In this document: piece after piece, positions 31,332 to 39,964 of the stretch | Layout: every line of letters begins with the position of its first letter | How positions within the stretch are numbered: position 1 is the stretch's first letter | Assembly: GCF_019468565.1 (NCBI RefSeq) | Contig: NZ_CP080522.1 | Coordinates: 1-64,000 of the forward strand | Source of the DNA: Pseudonocardia sp. DSM 110487 | GTDB taxonomy: Bacteria; Actinomycetota; Actinomycetes; Mycobacteriales; Pseudonocardiaceae | Direction: 5' to 3' | Length of the DNA: 64,000 bases | Notes under the pieces: model-generated | Seen by the model: only the letters and a program-made list of their open reading frames with translations | Database searches by the model: none | Told to the model about the DNA's origin: nothing | Translations under genes and position numbers: made by a program

Positions 31332-31397
31332 ATGGGTGAGCCGATCCAGCCGAAGCGCGGCGACCTCGCCGGGGCCGAAATGAGGCCGACCGCATGA
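31332..31397 (+). CDS. 21-aa leader peptide
   Basis: A strong GGGGGAG site and ATG open a 21-codon frame whose stop overlaps the start of the WGR gene as ATGA. Probably a translational leader for the three large genes that follow. Confidence 0.6.
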   Translation: MGEPIQPKRGDLAGAEMRPTA

Positions 31398-31762
31398 GCA
31401 GCGTCCCCCGAGCCGTACACGGCTTTGAACTCCGTTGCACGACACCACCGCACAACAAGTTCTGGCGCGCATTCATCGCCGGTCAATACTACGTGGTCCA
31501 CTACGGCTCCATCGGCGACCCCGGCTCCTTCCGCGGCTCCAAGAACTGCCAGACACCCCTAAAAGCCAGACTTACGATCGAGGCCAAGATCCGCGAGAAG
31601 ATCAACGAAAAGGGCTACACCACACACCATGGGCCGATCACCTTTATCGTCCCAGAAACGCTCATCGCCGAACTGGATGAGCCCGGGGCCGTGCGTGATT
31701 TGGCGCGCATTCAGCTCGTGGACTGCTTCCTCCGCGCGGCCAGTGCGGGGGTGACCCGATGA
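31394..31762 (+). CDS. WGR-domain protein, 122 aa
   Basis: N-K-F-W-R near residues 21-25, then a V-V-H-Y-G-x-I-G strand pair and a K-I-x-E-K-x-x-x-G-Y ending match the WGR domain (a nucleic-acid-binding module of PARPs and MolR-type proteins), here as a single domain. It is translationally coupled at both ends to a leader peptide and a MoxR ATPase, so it probably senses or delivers a DNA or RNA signal to that complex. Confidence 0.7.
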   Translation: MSSVPRAVHGFELRCTTPPHNKFWRAFIAGQYYVVHYGSIGDPGSFRGSKNCQTPLKARLTIEAKIREKINEKGYTTHHGPITFIVPETLIAELDEPGAVRDLARIQLVDCFLRAASAGVTR

Positions 31763-32739
31763 GCGAGGCGGAACGCCTCATCGGCGAACTGGGCGCATTG
31801 GTCGACGCGACCGCCACTGGGCACACCGCGCCGGGAGCGACACCACGACGGGCCCGCGCCACCACAACCACTCCGTCGCGGCCACGTCGGCACCGGCCAC
31901 GCATCACACCAGTAGGCCCGCAGACCCGCCCCAATGGCGAGATTTACCAGCCGCGCACCATCGGCGTACATGAGGACCTTGCGCTGATCCGCACGGCACG
32001 CCAGCACCACGAGTCCGTGCTGCTGTACGGCCCGCCCGGAACCGGCAAGACGGCCGTGCTTGAGGCCGCGTTCGTAATGGACGCCAGCGCTGGCACTCCC
32101 GGTTTCGAATCCATCGTCGTCGGCGACGACACCAATGTCTCTGATTTCGTTGGCAGCCTGCACGTCAACACGAAGACCGGCGAGGAAGAGTGGGTCCCCG
32201 GACCACTGCACCGGGCCGTCGTCAACGACGTTCCGCTGTTCGTCGACGAAATCGCCCTCGCCGACCCCAACGTGCTGTCGATTCTCTACCCGCTGATGGA
32301 CGGCCGCAGAGTCCTCAACATCACCGGCTACGCAAAACTTCCGCCCATCCCGGTTGGCGACGGCTTCTCGATCCTCGGTGCCTACAATCCGGGCGTCCCC
32401 GGCGCCGTGCTGTCGCCCGCGCTCCGTGACCGCTTCGACCACGTCATTGAGGTCCCGTCCGACTGGACTCTCGCTCGCGAAATGGGCGTCAACGACGATC
32501 TGGTCACCGTCGCGGAAAACCTCGACCGCAAACGCCGCGACGGCTCCGTGGTCGAGGGCATCCAGCTGCGAACCCTGTTGAAGGTTCAGCAGCAGATCGA
32601 GCGCTACGGCCAGGAGTACGCGCTGTCGGGGTTGCTGGCGAAGGTCAACGACCTGGACCGCGCCGAGGTGGCGGCTGCATTGAGGGCTCGGTTCCCGCGT
32701 GTCGAGCCCCTGCGTATGGGCGGGCGGTACGGCCGATGA
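31759..32739 (+). CDS. MoxR-type AAA+ ATPase
   Basis: 326 residues. Walker A GPPGTGKTA at 91-99, Walker B FVDEI at 161-165, and an arginine-finger segment SPALRDRFD about residue 220 are those of MoxR/CbbQ AAA+ proteins. A Pro/Arg/Thr-rich 60-residue N-terminal tail precedes the ATPase. MoxR proteins work with vWA partners as metal-dependent chaperones or remodelers; the vWA partner is the next gene (ATGA overlap). Confidence 0.85.
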   Translation: MSEAERLIGELGALVDATATGHTAPGATPRRARATTTTPSRPRRHRPRITPVGPQTRPNGEIYQPRTIGVHEDLALIRTARQHHESVLLYGPPGTGKTAVLEAAFVMDASAGTPGFESIVVGDDTNVSDFVGSLHVNTKTGEEEWVPGPLHRAVVNDVPLFVDEIALADPNVLSILYPLMDGRRVLNITGYAKLPPIPVGDGFSILGAYNPGVPGAVLSPALRDRFDHVIEVPSDWTLAREMGVNDDLVTVAENLDRKRRDGSVVEGIQLRTLLKVQQQIERYGQEYALSGLLAKVNDLDRAEVAAALRARFPRVEPLRMGGRYGR

Positions 32740-34553
32740 GCACAATCCCCACGGCTCGCGAACTGGCCGCCCACGCTGCGAGCCGGGAGGTCGACGCGGA
32801 CTTGCAGGACGCCCGCGATGCGTTGACCCGTGACTTGAATCTGATCATCAACACGCTCGCGGGTCGTCGCGATGTGCTGTTGAACATGGTGTGGGACCGA
32901 CCCGACGTTGCGGTGCCCGCATGGTTCGACCCGGGACGTGCGGAAGTGTCGATCAACGCGCACATCGCGCTCGGGGACGACGTGCACCCGGACGACGTGG
33001 ACCCGATCACCACCGATGGGCGCCTGAGGCATCCTGTGCTGATCGGGCTGTGCTGCCACGAAGCCAGCCACGCACACTCCACGCGATGGCAGTACGACGT
33101 TCCGGACGGCACGCCGCCGCTGGTGCTGAACGCGGCCAGCCTGCTGGAGGACATTCGCATCGAACACCGCCAGCTCGGCCGCCGCCCCAGCGACCGTGTG
33201 TACCTGCGCGCCACGTCTGAGCATCTGATCCTGCCTCCCCGTGGTGCGGCCACGACGACGTTGGAGAACCGGTGGCGGGCAGCGCAATTCGCGGCGCTGG
33301 TGTTCGGCCGCGTCGATGCGGGAATCCTCGAGGCCGGTGACGTGCTCGAACTGCTCCCGATGCTGCACGCCGCGCTCGGCGTCAGCACATTCGAGACGCT
33401 GCGGGACATCTGGTGCGACGTGCTGACTGTGGCCGACGGCGACACGACCGCGCTGCTCGCGGCCGCCCGGCGCTGGATCGGCGCCGTCGGTGCGGATGAG
33501 AACACCGACCCCGATCACGACGGCACCCGGATGCCGGGTTCGGCGTGCTCGGGTCACCACGGCGACCACGGCAGGCACCGCGAGGACGGCAGGGACGACG
33601 CGCCCGACCTTCTGGCGGATGCTGCGGCCGCTGCGCTGGCTGCCGTCACGGACGCAGCGATCAAGGACGCTGCCGGTGAGATCACACCGCCCCCGGACAG
33701 CAGCGCCGGCGACAAGGCGGTAGCTGAGCATGACGTCGAGGCGAGCGACCGCGACGATGCCGAAGCAGCCGCCGCGCACGTGTTTGCTGGTCGGGGCAGT
33801 TTCGCCTCACCGGTCAGGGGCACTCGCGCGCCGACCAGCCAGGAACGCCGCGAGGCCAACCGGCTCGCGGCTGCGCTCCGCAGCGCGCAATACCGTGCCC
33901 GCGCTAAGCGCAGACTGCGCTCCGACACGCCTCCCGGCCGTGTGGATGGGCGCGAGATCGCGCTGGGACGCGCACAGCTGGCAGCGGGTATCCCGGTAAC
34001 GGCGCGGCCGTTCCGGCGCGTGGAGCGGCACCGTGTGCCGCAGCCACCGATCACGGTCGGCATCGCCGTGGATGTGTCCGGTTCGATGGGGTGGGCCGAA
34101 TCGTCGCTCGCATCAGCCGCTTGGATCGTGGCCTGGGCCGTGCACCAGGTCAGCGGCACGTCGGCAACTGTCACCTTCGGAGATGCGGTCACTCCGATCA
34201 CCCGGCCGCGAATGGCTCCCGACAAGGTCACCGAGTTCTCCGCGGAGGGAAGCACGGAGGAATTCGTGACCGCAGTACAGGCTCTCGATGGCCAGTTGCG
34301 GCTGGCCAGCGGGAAGGGCGCACGGCTGCTCGTCGTGGTGTCGGACGGGGACCTGGTGAAACCTGGCGAGCTGGAGGCAGGGCAGCGTCTCGTGTCGCGG
34401 CTCGCCGCCAGCGGTGTCGGCGTCATCTGGCTCGACTTGCACGGCCGGTCCAGCGTTATGGCCGACTGCGCCGCTGTCCAGCTGGACTCCGGATCGGAGG
34501 CAGCCGCCGCCATCGGGAAGGCCGCCGTCAGCGCCCTTCGGCAGGCGCGATAG
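32736..34553 (+). CDS. Metallopeptidase-vWA fusion protein
   Basis: 605 residues. HEASH at 108-112 is a zinc-binding HExxH motif, with LEDIRIEH about 25 residues on as the likely third ligand; the front half thus resembles vWA-associated metallopeptidases. An acidic disordered linker (about 260-390) follows. The C-terminal vWA domain has the MIDAS D-V-S-G-S-M at about 445-450, a conserved Thr/Ser in GSTEEF and a later V-V-S-D-G-D. It is the partner of the MoxR ATPase. An ATPase-driven, metal-dependent protease triggered through a WGR sensor is my inference. Confidence 0.82.
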   Translation: MSTIPTARELAAHAASREVDADLQDARDALTRDLNLIINTLAGRRDVLLNMVWDRPDVAVPAWFDPGRAEVSINAHIALGDDVHPDDVDPITTDGRLRHPVLIGLCCHEASHAHSTRWQYDVPDGTPPLVLNAASLLEDIRIEHRQLGRRPSDRVYLRATSEHLILPPRGAATTTLENRWRAAQFAALVFGRVDAGILEAGDVLELLPMLHAALGVSTFETLRDIWCDVLTVADGDTTALLAAARRWIGAVGADENTDPDHDGTRMPGSACSGHHGDHGRHREDGRDDAPDLLADAAAAALAAVTDAAIKDAAGEITPPPDSSAGDKAVAEHDVEASDRDDAEAAAAHVFAGRGSFASPVRGTRAPTSQERREANRLAAALRSAQYRARAKRRLRSDTPPGRVDGREIALGRAQLAAGIPVTARPFRRVERHRVPQPPITVGIAVDVSGSMGWAESSLASAAWIVAWAVHQVSGTSATVTFGDAVTPITRPRMAPDKVTEFSAEGSTEEFVTAVQALDGQLRLASGKGARLLVVVSDGDLVKPGELEAGQRLVSRLAASGVGVIWLDLHGRSSVMADCAAVQLDSGSEAAAAIGKAAVSALRQAR

Positions 34554-34791
34554 ACCCAGCCTTCGCAGCACCAGCGCACCAGCACCACCAGCGCGACCAC
34601 GTAACGACCAGGGCCCGCCCGGTCGCGAAGGCCTTCCGCGGGTGTCCGGGCACGGCTCGGGACATCGCCAGCAGGTCCGCAACGAGAACCGGGTGCGCGT
34701 CACCCCCGGGCCGCGTCCCCGACGATGCACGGTCCAGGCGGACGACTCCAGGGACGTGTAGTCGTAGCATCACGCGAAAACGTGATACAGC
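34554..34791. other. Intergenic
   Basis: A minus-strand frame (about 34770 to 34528) has good GC3 but no clear ribosome site and runs antisense into the vWA gene. Octamer ACGCGAAA ACGTGATA lies at about 34772-34787, just before the next promoter. Confidence 0.4.
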
Positions 34792-34820
34792 TTTACAGTG
34801 AACTAGGAACGCGCTACGGT
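34792..34820 (+). promoter_or_regulatory. Leaderless-type promoter
   Basis: TTTACA (34792-34797), 17-bp spacer ending CGC, TACGGT (34815-34820), TTCAGAC, then GTG at 34828. Confidence 0.75.
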
Positions 34821-34827
34821 TTCAGAC

Positions 34828-35199
34828 GTGGCGACGTCGCAGCTTGTGACCCGCTCGCCTCCGCAGGACATCGAGCTCGAGCCCAGGGCTGCTGTCGGAC
34901 GCGGATCAGCGCGCACCTGCCGGTGGGAATTGCGAGGAGTGATCGACATGGAGATCGACGATCTGCGCGACCTGGAGCGGGTCGTGGAGGCCGGCTGCAC
35001 GTTGGATCTGCCCGAGGCGATCCAACGGCTGGCTGAGGGACCCGGCGAGGACGTGAGCGACGATGTCGCAGAGTGGGTCGAAGTCGCGACCGCGTTCGCA
35101 ACGCGCGTGTTTGAGCTGGACAAGCGGGCCCGCGAGCAGGCGAGCTCCAGCTCGAGCGACGTCGCGCTCAGCGCCCTGGTCATCCTCGGGGAAGCCTGA
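34828..35199 (+). CDS. Hypothetical acidic protein, 123 aa
   Basis: First gene of a long operon. GTG 34828 lies 7 nt after the -10 and suits a leaderless mRNA; an internal ATG at 34948 has a strong GAGGAG site, so a shorter 83-aa form may also be made. Helical and acidic, with a Ser-rich stretch. Confidence 0.65.
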   Translation: MATSQLVTRSPPQDIELEPRAAVGRGSARTCRWELRGVIDMEIDDLRDLERVVEAGCTLDLPEAIQRLAEGPGEDVSDDVAEWVEVATAFATRVFELDKRAREQASSSSSDVALSALVILGEA

Positions 35200-35675
35200 T
35201 GGCCGGCGGGTACTGCGCCTACTGCGACCAGCGCTGCTTCGTCTACCGCGACCTCCCCGATGGCACATGGTCTGGGCACATGGCCACCTGCCCGCGCGGC
35301 ATGGCCCACGACCGGCAGGTCACTGGGTACGACTACCGGACGGCAGTCAACCCGATCGCCCGCACCGACGAGCCGGCTCGGCCCGCCGCCGACCCGGGCC
35401 CGTTCCTCGCCCCGTTCCGCCAGCTGATCCACAACATCCACCAGTTCGGCCGGCGTTGGTCGTGGCGGTGCGGCGTGTCCGCCTCCACCCGCGACGAGCA
35501 CTGCAGGTACGACCGGACCGTCGGCTCCTGGGAGCAGCTCGTCGACGCGGCCGTCGAGCACCTGCAAACCCACCACAACATCCATCTCGTGCCGCCCGGC
35601 GCGCTGGGCAGCGACACGGATGTCCCGCCGGCAGGACGACGCGACGCCGAGACCGAGGCGGAACGCCGTGCCTGA
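35199..35675 (+). CDS. Zinc-knuckle-like protein, 158 aa
   Basis: C-A-Y-C near residues 6-9 with a second Cys/His group about 12-32 forms a likely zinc site; the rest is alpha/beta with a Trp-rich centre. TGATG overlap with the previous gene. Function unknown. Confidence 0.65.
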   Translation: MAGGYCAYCDQRCFVYRDLPDGTWSGHMATCPRGMAHDRQVTGYDYRTAVNPIARTDEPARPAADPGPFLAPFRQLIHNIHQFGRRWSWRCGVSASTRDEHCRYDRTVGSWEQLVDAAVEHLQTHHNIHLVPPGALGSDTDVPPAGRRDAETEAERRA

Positions 35676-35949
35676 GGATGTCGCCCTGCATCAGCGCCCC
35701 GACGGCGTCGCCATCACTCACCAGGCGCTCAGCCCGAAGCACGGCGGCGGCTGGCACACCATGTGGTGGACCGGCCCGGATCCGCGCCACCCAAACGCCG
35801 CGGCCTGGTCCACCGATCCAGCCCGCGGCGCCGTGTACGCCACCGAGGGCGAGGCGGTCGATGCGTTCTCCGCGCTCGGCAACCCGCTCTACCGGTTGTC
35901 GGCGCCCCAGCTTCAGATCGCCGACCTCGAGGAGGCCCACCGTGGCTGA
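35668..35949 (+). CDS. Hypothetical protein, 93 aa
   Basis: Trp/Pro/Ala-rich small protein; GTG with a GAGGCGG site, overlapping the previous gene. Function unknown. Confidence 0.65.
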   Translation: MPEDVALHQRPDGVAITHQALSPKHGGGWHTMWWTGPDPRHPNAAAWSTDPARGAVYATEGEAVDAFSALGNPLYRLSAPQLQIADLEEAHRG

Positions 35950-36208
35950 GCCGATCGCCCGGGTGGAGCGACTCGCGCTGATCCCGCCCGGCATCCCCGT
36001 GGATCTGCTGGCCGCGCTCGGTGACCTGGTCGACGCGGCCCTCGGCGGCGCCACGCTCGCCCCCGGTGATGGCCGCGACGCCGCGGCCGCCATGCAGCTA
36101 CCCGCCGGTCTCGACCGGCGCGACGCCGCGGACCGGCCTCGCGCGGCCGCGGCCGTCATCCGCGGCACCAGCACATCGCGCAGCCGCCCTCGGAGAGCGA
36201 GGATCTGA
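35942..36208 (+). CDS. Hypothetical protein, 88 aa
   Basis: Leu/Ala/Asp-rich helical front and a basic tail. GTG with a GAGGAGG site; overlaps 35668-35949. After its stop, a CTGA-linked frame runs in phase into the next gene. Confidence 0.6.
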   Translation: MAEPIARVERLALIPPGIPVDLLAALGDLVDAALGGATLAPGDGRDAAAAMQLPAGLDRRDAADRPRAAAAVIRGTSTSRSRPRRARI

Positions 36209-36282
36209 CGCTCAACCGCGCCCGAGCACAGCATCTGGCCGCCGAGTTTCGCGGCGGCCATCAACACCACAGGAGGCAAGTG

Positions 36283-36624
36283 ATGGGCAGGCGCGAACGA
36301 CAGGAGTTCAAGGCCGAGCTGACGAAGCTCGTCGAGATCGGCAAGCGTGACCGCGAGGAGACCGACGAGTTCCACGAGCAGAACCGCCGTGTGGCCGAGG
36401 CCGAGAACCGCGTAGACCCGCTCGAGAACATCTGGGTTCGGTTGCAGGTCGATCTGACCGGGACGAAGCTGCACCGCGCCCTGCGCAACCTGGCCGCCGA
36501 GGTCACCCCCAACTACGAGAAGCGGCAGGAGCGGCGGCGCGCCTTCGATATCGAGTTCGGCAACTGCACCTGCGGGAACGGCCAGCCCGCCGACAAATGC
36601 GACTGCTGGAAGGGGCGGTCGTGA
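36283..36624 (+). CDS. Coiled-coil protein with C-terminal Cys cluster, 113 aa
   Basis: Charged helix over most of its length, then C-T-C-G and C-D-C near the end, probably a zinc site. Strong AGGAGG site sets ATG 36283. Confidence 0.7.
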   Translation: MGRRERQEFKAELTKLVEIGKRDREETDEFHEQNRRVAEAENRVDPLENIWVRLQVDLTGTKLHRALRNLAAEVTPNYEKRQERRRAFDIEFGNCTCGNGQPADKCDCWKGRS

Positions 36625-36797
36625 TGGCCGACGTGCTGGACAGGTACAACCCGGGCGCCATTCGGGAGTACGTAAGCCTGCGCCGCCAGCAGCGGGTCGG
36701 GAAGCTCGATCGCGCGAGCACCAACCGACTCGTCGAGCTCGACGCGGCGTTCTCGTCGGAGGCGCGCCGCGAGATCGAACGGCGGCACCTCCGATGA
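36624..36797 (+). CDS. Small basic protein, 57 aa
   Basis: Arg-rich helical protein overlapping both neighbours (TGATG and ATGA). Function unknown. Confidence 0.65.
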   Translation: MADVLDRYNPGAIREYVSLRRQQRVGKLDRASTNRLVELDAAFSSEARREIERRHLR

Positions 36798-36976
36798 GCG
36801 AAACCTACGCAGCGACCGCAGTGCTCGTCGCCGTGATGGGCGGGGAGATCGATCGGGCAGCGAACCTGCTCGACGACCTCCTGACCAGCGAGCTGCTCAG
36901 CTTCCACGATCAGGCGGACTTGCTGGCCTCGCTCATTGGTGACGCACTGCGACGGAGGATGAGTCAAGATGGGTGA
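36794..36976 (+). CDS. Small helical protein, 60 aa
   Basis: Leu/Ala/Asp-rich, mostly helical, without a clear membrane helix. Coupled on both sides. Confidence 0.65.
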   Translation: MSETYAATAVLVAVMGGEIDRAANLLDDLLTSELLSFHDQADLLASLIGDALRRRMSQDG

Positions 36977-37346
36977 GCCCGACTTCGTGAGCATGCTGGT
37001 CTACGCCCTGGCCGGTCCGGCCGGGATGGGGCTGATCTTCGCGGTCGTGGTCGTCTGGGATCGGCTGCGCGCCCCGCACCGTGACATCCGCCGCCCGGTA
37101 GCCATCGGCGGGTACCGGGACTACCGGGACGCCTGCCGTCAGGTGGACAAGCTGGTCGCCGCCGGCGACTGGGCGCGCGCCTACGTCGGGACGGTCGCGA
37201 TCCGTACATGGCTGCGCAGCGAGCGGCACTACGGCGGCCGGCGCCGGCGGGCCAGGCTCGCCGCCGAGCTCGAGCGCTGGACCGCGCGCCAGTCCGAGTA
37301 CGGCCCGTCCGCCGTCGCGCCGCTCGACGAGCAGGGGAGCCGCTGA
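36969..37346 (+). CDS. Single-pass membrane protein, 125 aa
   Basis: Membrane helix at residues about 7-29 followed by a basic, helical cytoplasmic domain with repeated Arg/Ala/Glu. Overlaps the previous gene by 8 nt. Function unknown. Confidence 0.7.
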   Translation: MGEPDFVSMLVYALAGPAGMGLIFAVVVVWDRLRAPHRDIRRPVAIGGYRDYRDACRQVDKLVAAGDWARAYVGTVAIRTWLRSERHYGGRRRRARLAAELERWTARQSEYGPSAVAPLDEQGSR

Positions 37347-37347
37347 G

Positions 37348-38370
37348 ATGGCCGTCTTCGGGGAGAACCACACGGCGCTGCAGGCGCCTACGACCGGCTC
37401 GAGGAGCGCGATGGCTGCCCCAACCGCCGTGCCGCCCTGGCGGGCCGGCGCCCTGCACGGTGCGCTCCGTGCGAGATGGGACCGGCTCCTCGGCCGTGAC
37501 CGGGCCAGCCACGAGGCTTACCTCGAGCAGGGTTGGGTGCAGGAGCGCGGTGACCCGCGCGAGCCAGCCCGCGACGAGCAGATGCCGCCGCAGCTGGCGC
37601 ATGGGATCTACCGGCGGGCCGGCTACCGCATCCCTGGCACCGCGGCGGAGGTGACAGCCTTGTGCGAGTGGGTGGCCGTCGCCGACGGCCGCGCCGCGTT
37701 CCGCTGGGCCGGCCCGCGCCTGGGCTGGTCGCACCCGCTGATCAGTCCGTGGAACCCGATCCTCGCTCAGCACCTCACGTTCGATCACCTGGTCGGCCAC
37801 TGGGTCTGGCCGGACGAGGACGCCTGGATCGGTGAGGCGATCGTCGCCGGGCGGAAGCCGGCCGGATACTTCGCCGGGGTTGACGCAACGTGGGCTGCCC
37901 GGGCCGAGGATGCGGGGATCGAGGTGCGGTTGAGCCGGACCGGCTTCCGGCGTATACGAGCCCGAGCCGCCCGCGCCGGGACGCTCGCTCAGGTCTACGG
38001 CCAGGCTGCGCTCGAGGACCTGGTCGGCGAATACCGGCGTGTGCTGGCGGATCATGGTGCCTCGCCGGCTTGGGTAGCCGGCTTGGTCGATCCGATCCTT
38101 GAGCACCAGGATGTGCCGCTTTCGCAGCTGCTCGAGGAGCTCAACAGCAACCCGTTCCCGGTCAACGGCCTGACGCTCGGCTACCCGCCGGAGGTCACCG
38201 CCGGGTCCCTGCTGCACGATCTCGCGCACGGCAGCCCCTGGGAGCGGCGCTGCGGGATGCAGTGCGCCGAGGTGGGCGCGCTGTGCGGGCCCGACGCGGT
38301 GCGGGTCGACAACCTGCCGCAAGGCGCGCCCACGCGCCGAACCCACGGCCATGCGAGGCGAACGCGCTAG
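37348..38370 (+). CDS. Hypothetical protein, 340 aa
   Basis: Large soluble protein with Trp-rich segments (about 120-160) and a Cys-containing C-terminus. GGGGAG ribosome site. It is the largest unknown of this operon; a plasmid replication or maintenance role would fit the setting but nothing in the sequence proves it. Confidence 0.65.
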   Translation: MAVFGENHTALQAPTTGSRSAMAAPTAVPPWRAGALHGALRARWDRLLGRDRASHEAYLEQGWVQERGDPREPARDEQMPPQLAHGIYRRAGYRIPGTAAEVTALCEWVAVADGRAAFRWAGPRLGWSHPLISPWNPILAQHLTFDHLVGHWVWPDEDAWIGEAIVAGRKPAGYFAGVDATWAARAEDAGIEVRLSRTGFRRIRARAARAGTLAQVYGQAALEDLVGEYRRVLADHGASPAWVAGLVDPILEHQDVPLSQLLEELNSNPFPVNGLTLGYPPEVTAGSLLHDLAHGSPWERRCGMQCAEVGALCGPDAVRVDNLPQGAPTRRTHGHARRTR

Positions 38371-38404
38371 TGTTGTGTACGCGTGTGCGGGGTGGGGAGG
38401 AACG

Positions 38405-38554
38405 ATGTCCCTCGAGGCAGCCGGGCGGGCCGATGATCGGCCCGGCGATACCGCACGGCGGCGCATCGGATCTTGGGGCGGATTGGGCGGCGCCGCGGCG
38501 GGTGGACCGAGCCCGTCGCCGATTACAAGATCACGTGATAACACGTTTGCGTGA
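38405..38554 (+). CDS. Small protein, 49 aa
   Basis: Very strong GGGGAGGAAC site before ATG; Gly/Ala/Arg-rich. A family-type -10 (TAGTGT in a CGC context) lies about 35 nt upstream. Its stop lies in a palindromic element. Confidence 0.5.
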   Translation: MSLEAAGRADDRPGDTARRRIGSWGGLGGAAAGGPSPSPITRSRDNTFA

Positions 38555-38555
38555 T
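38530..38555. promoter_or_regulatory. Palindromic operator-like element
   Basis: Perfect ATCACGTGAT at 38530-38539, then a second CGTGAT arm at 38550-38555, 43 bp before the regulator gene at 38598. A likely binding site for that regulator. Confidence 0.5.
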
Positions 38556-38597
38556 AGCAGCAGCGGACAGCTCCGGCCGTCGGAAGTGAGGCAATCG

Positions 38598-39299
38598 ATG
38601 ATCAGGAACGGGCGACCGGTGCTCGACCGGTTCGAAGTCGGTCAGGTGCACGGCCTGACCCCTGCACAGGCAACCCGCCAGCGCCCATGGGCAGAGCCAG
38701 GGCATCCTGCCCCGGTCAACCAGCCGGGCGGGCGCAAGGGCGCCTTGTGGGACGCCGCGCAGGTGCGCGCGCACGTCGCCGGCGAGCCGATCCCACCACT
38801 CCCGGATGAGGACGCCCCGGACGATCTCCTCGACGCGGACGAGGTGGGCGAGCGGGCTGGCATCGCCACGAAGACGGTGCTGCGGTACATCCCGCTCGGG
38901 ACGATCATCCCTGCGCCGGACACGACGATCCATGGGCAGCCGCACTGGCGTCGGCAAACCATCGAGGAGTGGCTGCCCAACCGTCCCGGACCCGGTGCCG
39001 GCGGTGGCCGCCCCAACGCGAACGGACTGTCGGACACCGAGCTGATGGAGCGAGCGGTGAAGTTCCACGAGGAGGCCGTCCGACAGGGGCGCACCCTGGG
39101 GATTCGCGAGCTCGGCCGCCTGCTCGAGGTCTCACCGATGAAGGCCACCAAGATCCGGGCGTCACTGCTGTCGAGCACCGATGCGGCCGCGCCGAACGCG
39201 GATGACCCTGCCCCGGAACCCGACGCCGAGACCGTCGAGAGCGCCGGCTCGAGGTCAACGAGCGCCGGGCCCGCGCAGGGATCCACGCCGCACGGGTGA
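38598..39299 (+). CDS. Putative two-HTH DNA-binding regulator, 233 aa
   Basis: Residues about 80-125 (LLDADEVGERAGIATKTVLR) fit an AlpA/MerR-like winged helix and about 160-185 (TLGIRELGRLLEVSPMKATK) a second helix-turn-helix; a basic start and disordered acidic tail flank them. Such architecture is typical of plasmid or phage control proteins. A palindrome lies upstream. Confidence 0.65.
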   Translation: MIRNGRPVLDRFEVGQVHGLTPAQATRQRPWAEPGHPAPVNQPGGRKGALWDAAQVRAHVAGEPIPPLPDEDAPDDLLDADEVGERAGIATKTVLRYIPLGTIIPAPDTTIHGQPHWRRQTIEEWLPNRPGPGAGGGRPNANGLSDTELMERAVKFHEEAVRQGRTLGIRELGRLLEVSPMKATKIRASLLSSTDAAAPNADDPAPEPDAETVESAGSRSTSAGPAQGSTPHG

Positions 39300-39407
39300 G
39301 TGATGAGTGATGCGACGGCGCCCGCGCGATCCGTCCTCGGTCATCTCTCGGTGAGGCGCTCCGAGTTGGCAGGCGAGCCTCGGGTTGCCGGGAAGGAAAG
39401 CGCATCG

Positions 39408-39905
39408 GTGAGGGCATGGCAGAAGCTCATCAGGCTCGGGACCGCGCTGGCAGTCGCTGCGACGGCGGCCGGGTGCCAAGCCAGCGGCATGACGGGATCC
39501 GAGTTAACTAGCGCGATCGAGACCGCTGATGTGCGCACCGATCGCACGCCGATCGCCGAGCGCTTCCCGCGGCTCGGCTCGTTCGTCGAGGTGCGATGGG
39601 TGGGCGGCCGCGCCGGCGACGAGCGAGTGCCGGGCCCGTCGACCTACTTCATCGAGGCCGTGGTCACGCTCAGCCCGGACGACGTCGCACGGCTGGCAAG
39701 CAGCTTCGAGCTCACCCCCGCAGCCAGCCCTCCGCGATCTCCTGCCTCGCTGACCTCGTTCCTCGAGGGCCGTGGCCTTGAGGAACGCGGCCGCTGGTGG
39801 ACCAGCACCGAGCTCGAGGCGGGATTCGGGCCCTCCGGCTGGGTGAGCGACGTGTTCATCGCCCTCGACGAGGGTGTCGCCTACGTCAGCGCCAGGGGCG
39901 AGTGA
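39408..39905 (+). CDS. Putative lipoprotein, 165 aa
   Basis: Basic start, hydrophobic stretch and lipobox A-A-T-A-A-G-C (Cys about 23) mark an exported lipoprotein. The remainder is soluble alpha/beta; function unknown. GTG start with a GGAAGGAAAG site. Confidence 0.7.
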   Translation: MRAWQKLIRLGTALAVAATAAGCQASGMTGSELTSAIETADVRTDRTPIAERFPRLGSFVEVRWVGGRAGDERVPGPSTYFIEAVVTLSPDDVARLASSFELTPAASPPRSPASLTSFLEGRGLEERGRWWTSTELEAGFGPSGWVSDVFIALDEGVAYVSARGE

Positions 39906-39964
39906 CCACCGGCTCGTGACCGCACGCCGACTCGGCCATGCCGCGACTTGAGGAAGCGGGGGAG

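Noticed and set aside
34528..34773. Minus-strand 81-codon frame with good GC3
   Set aside because: No ribosome site, overlaps the end of the vWA gene antisense, and sits on a clear plus-strand promoter. Could be revisited.
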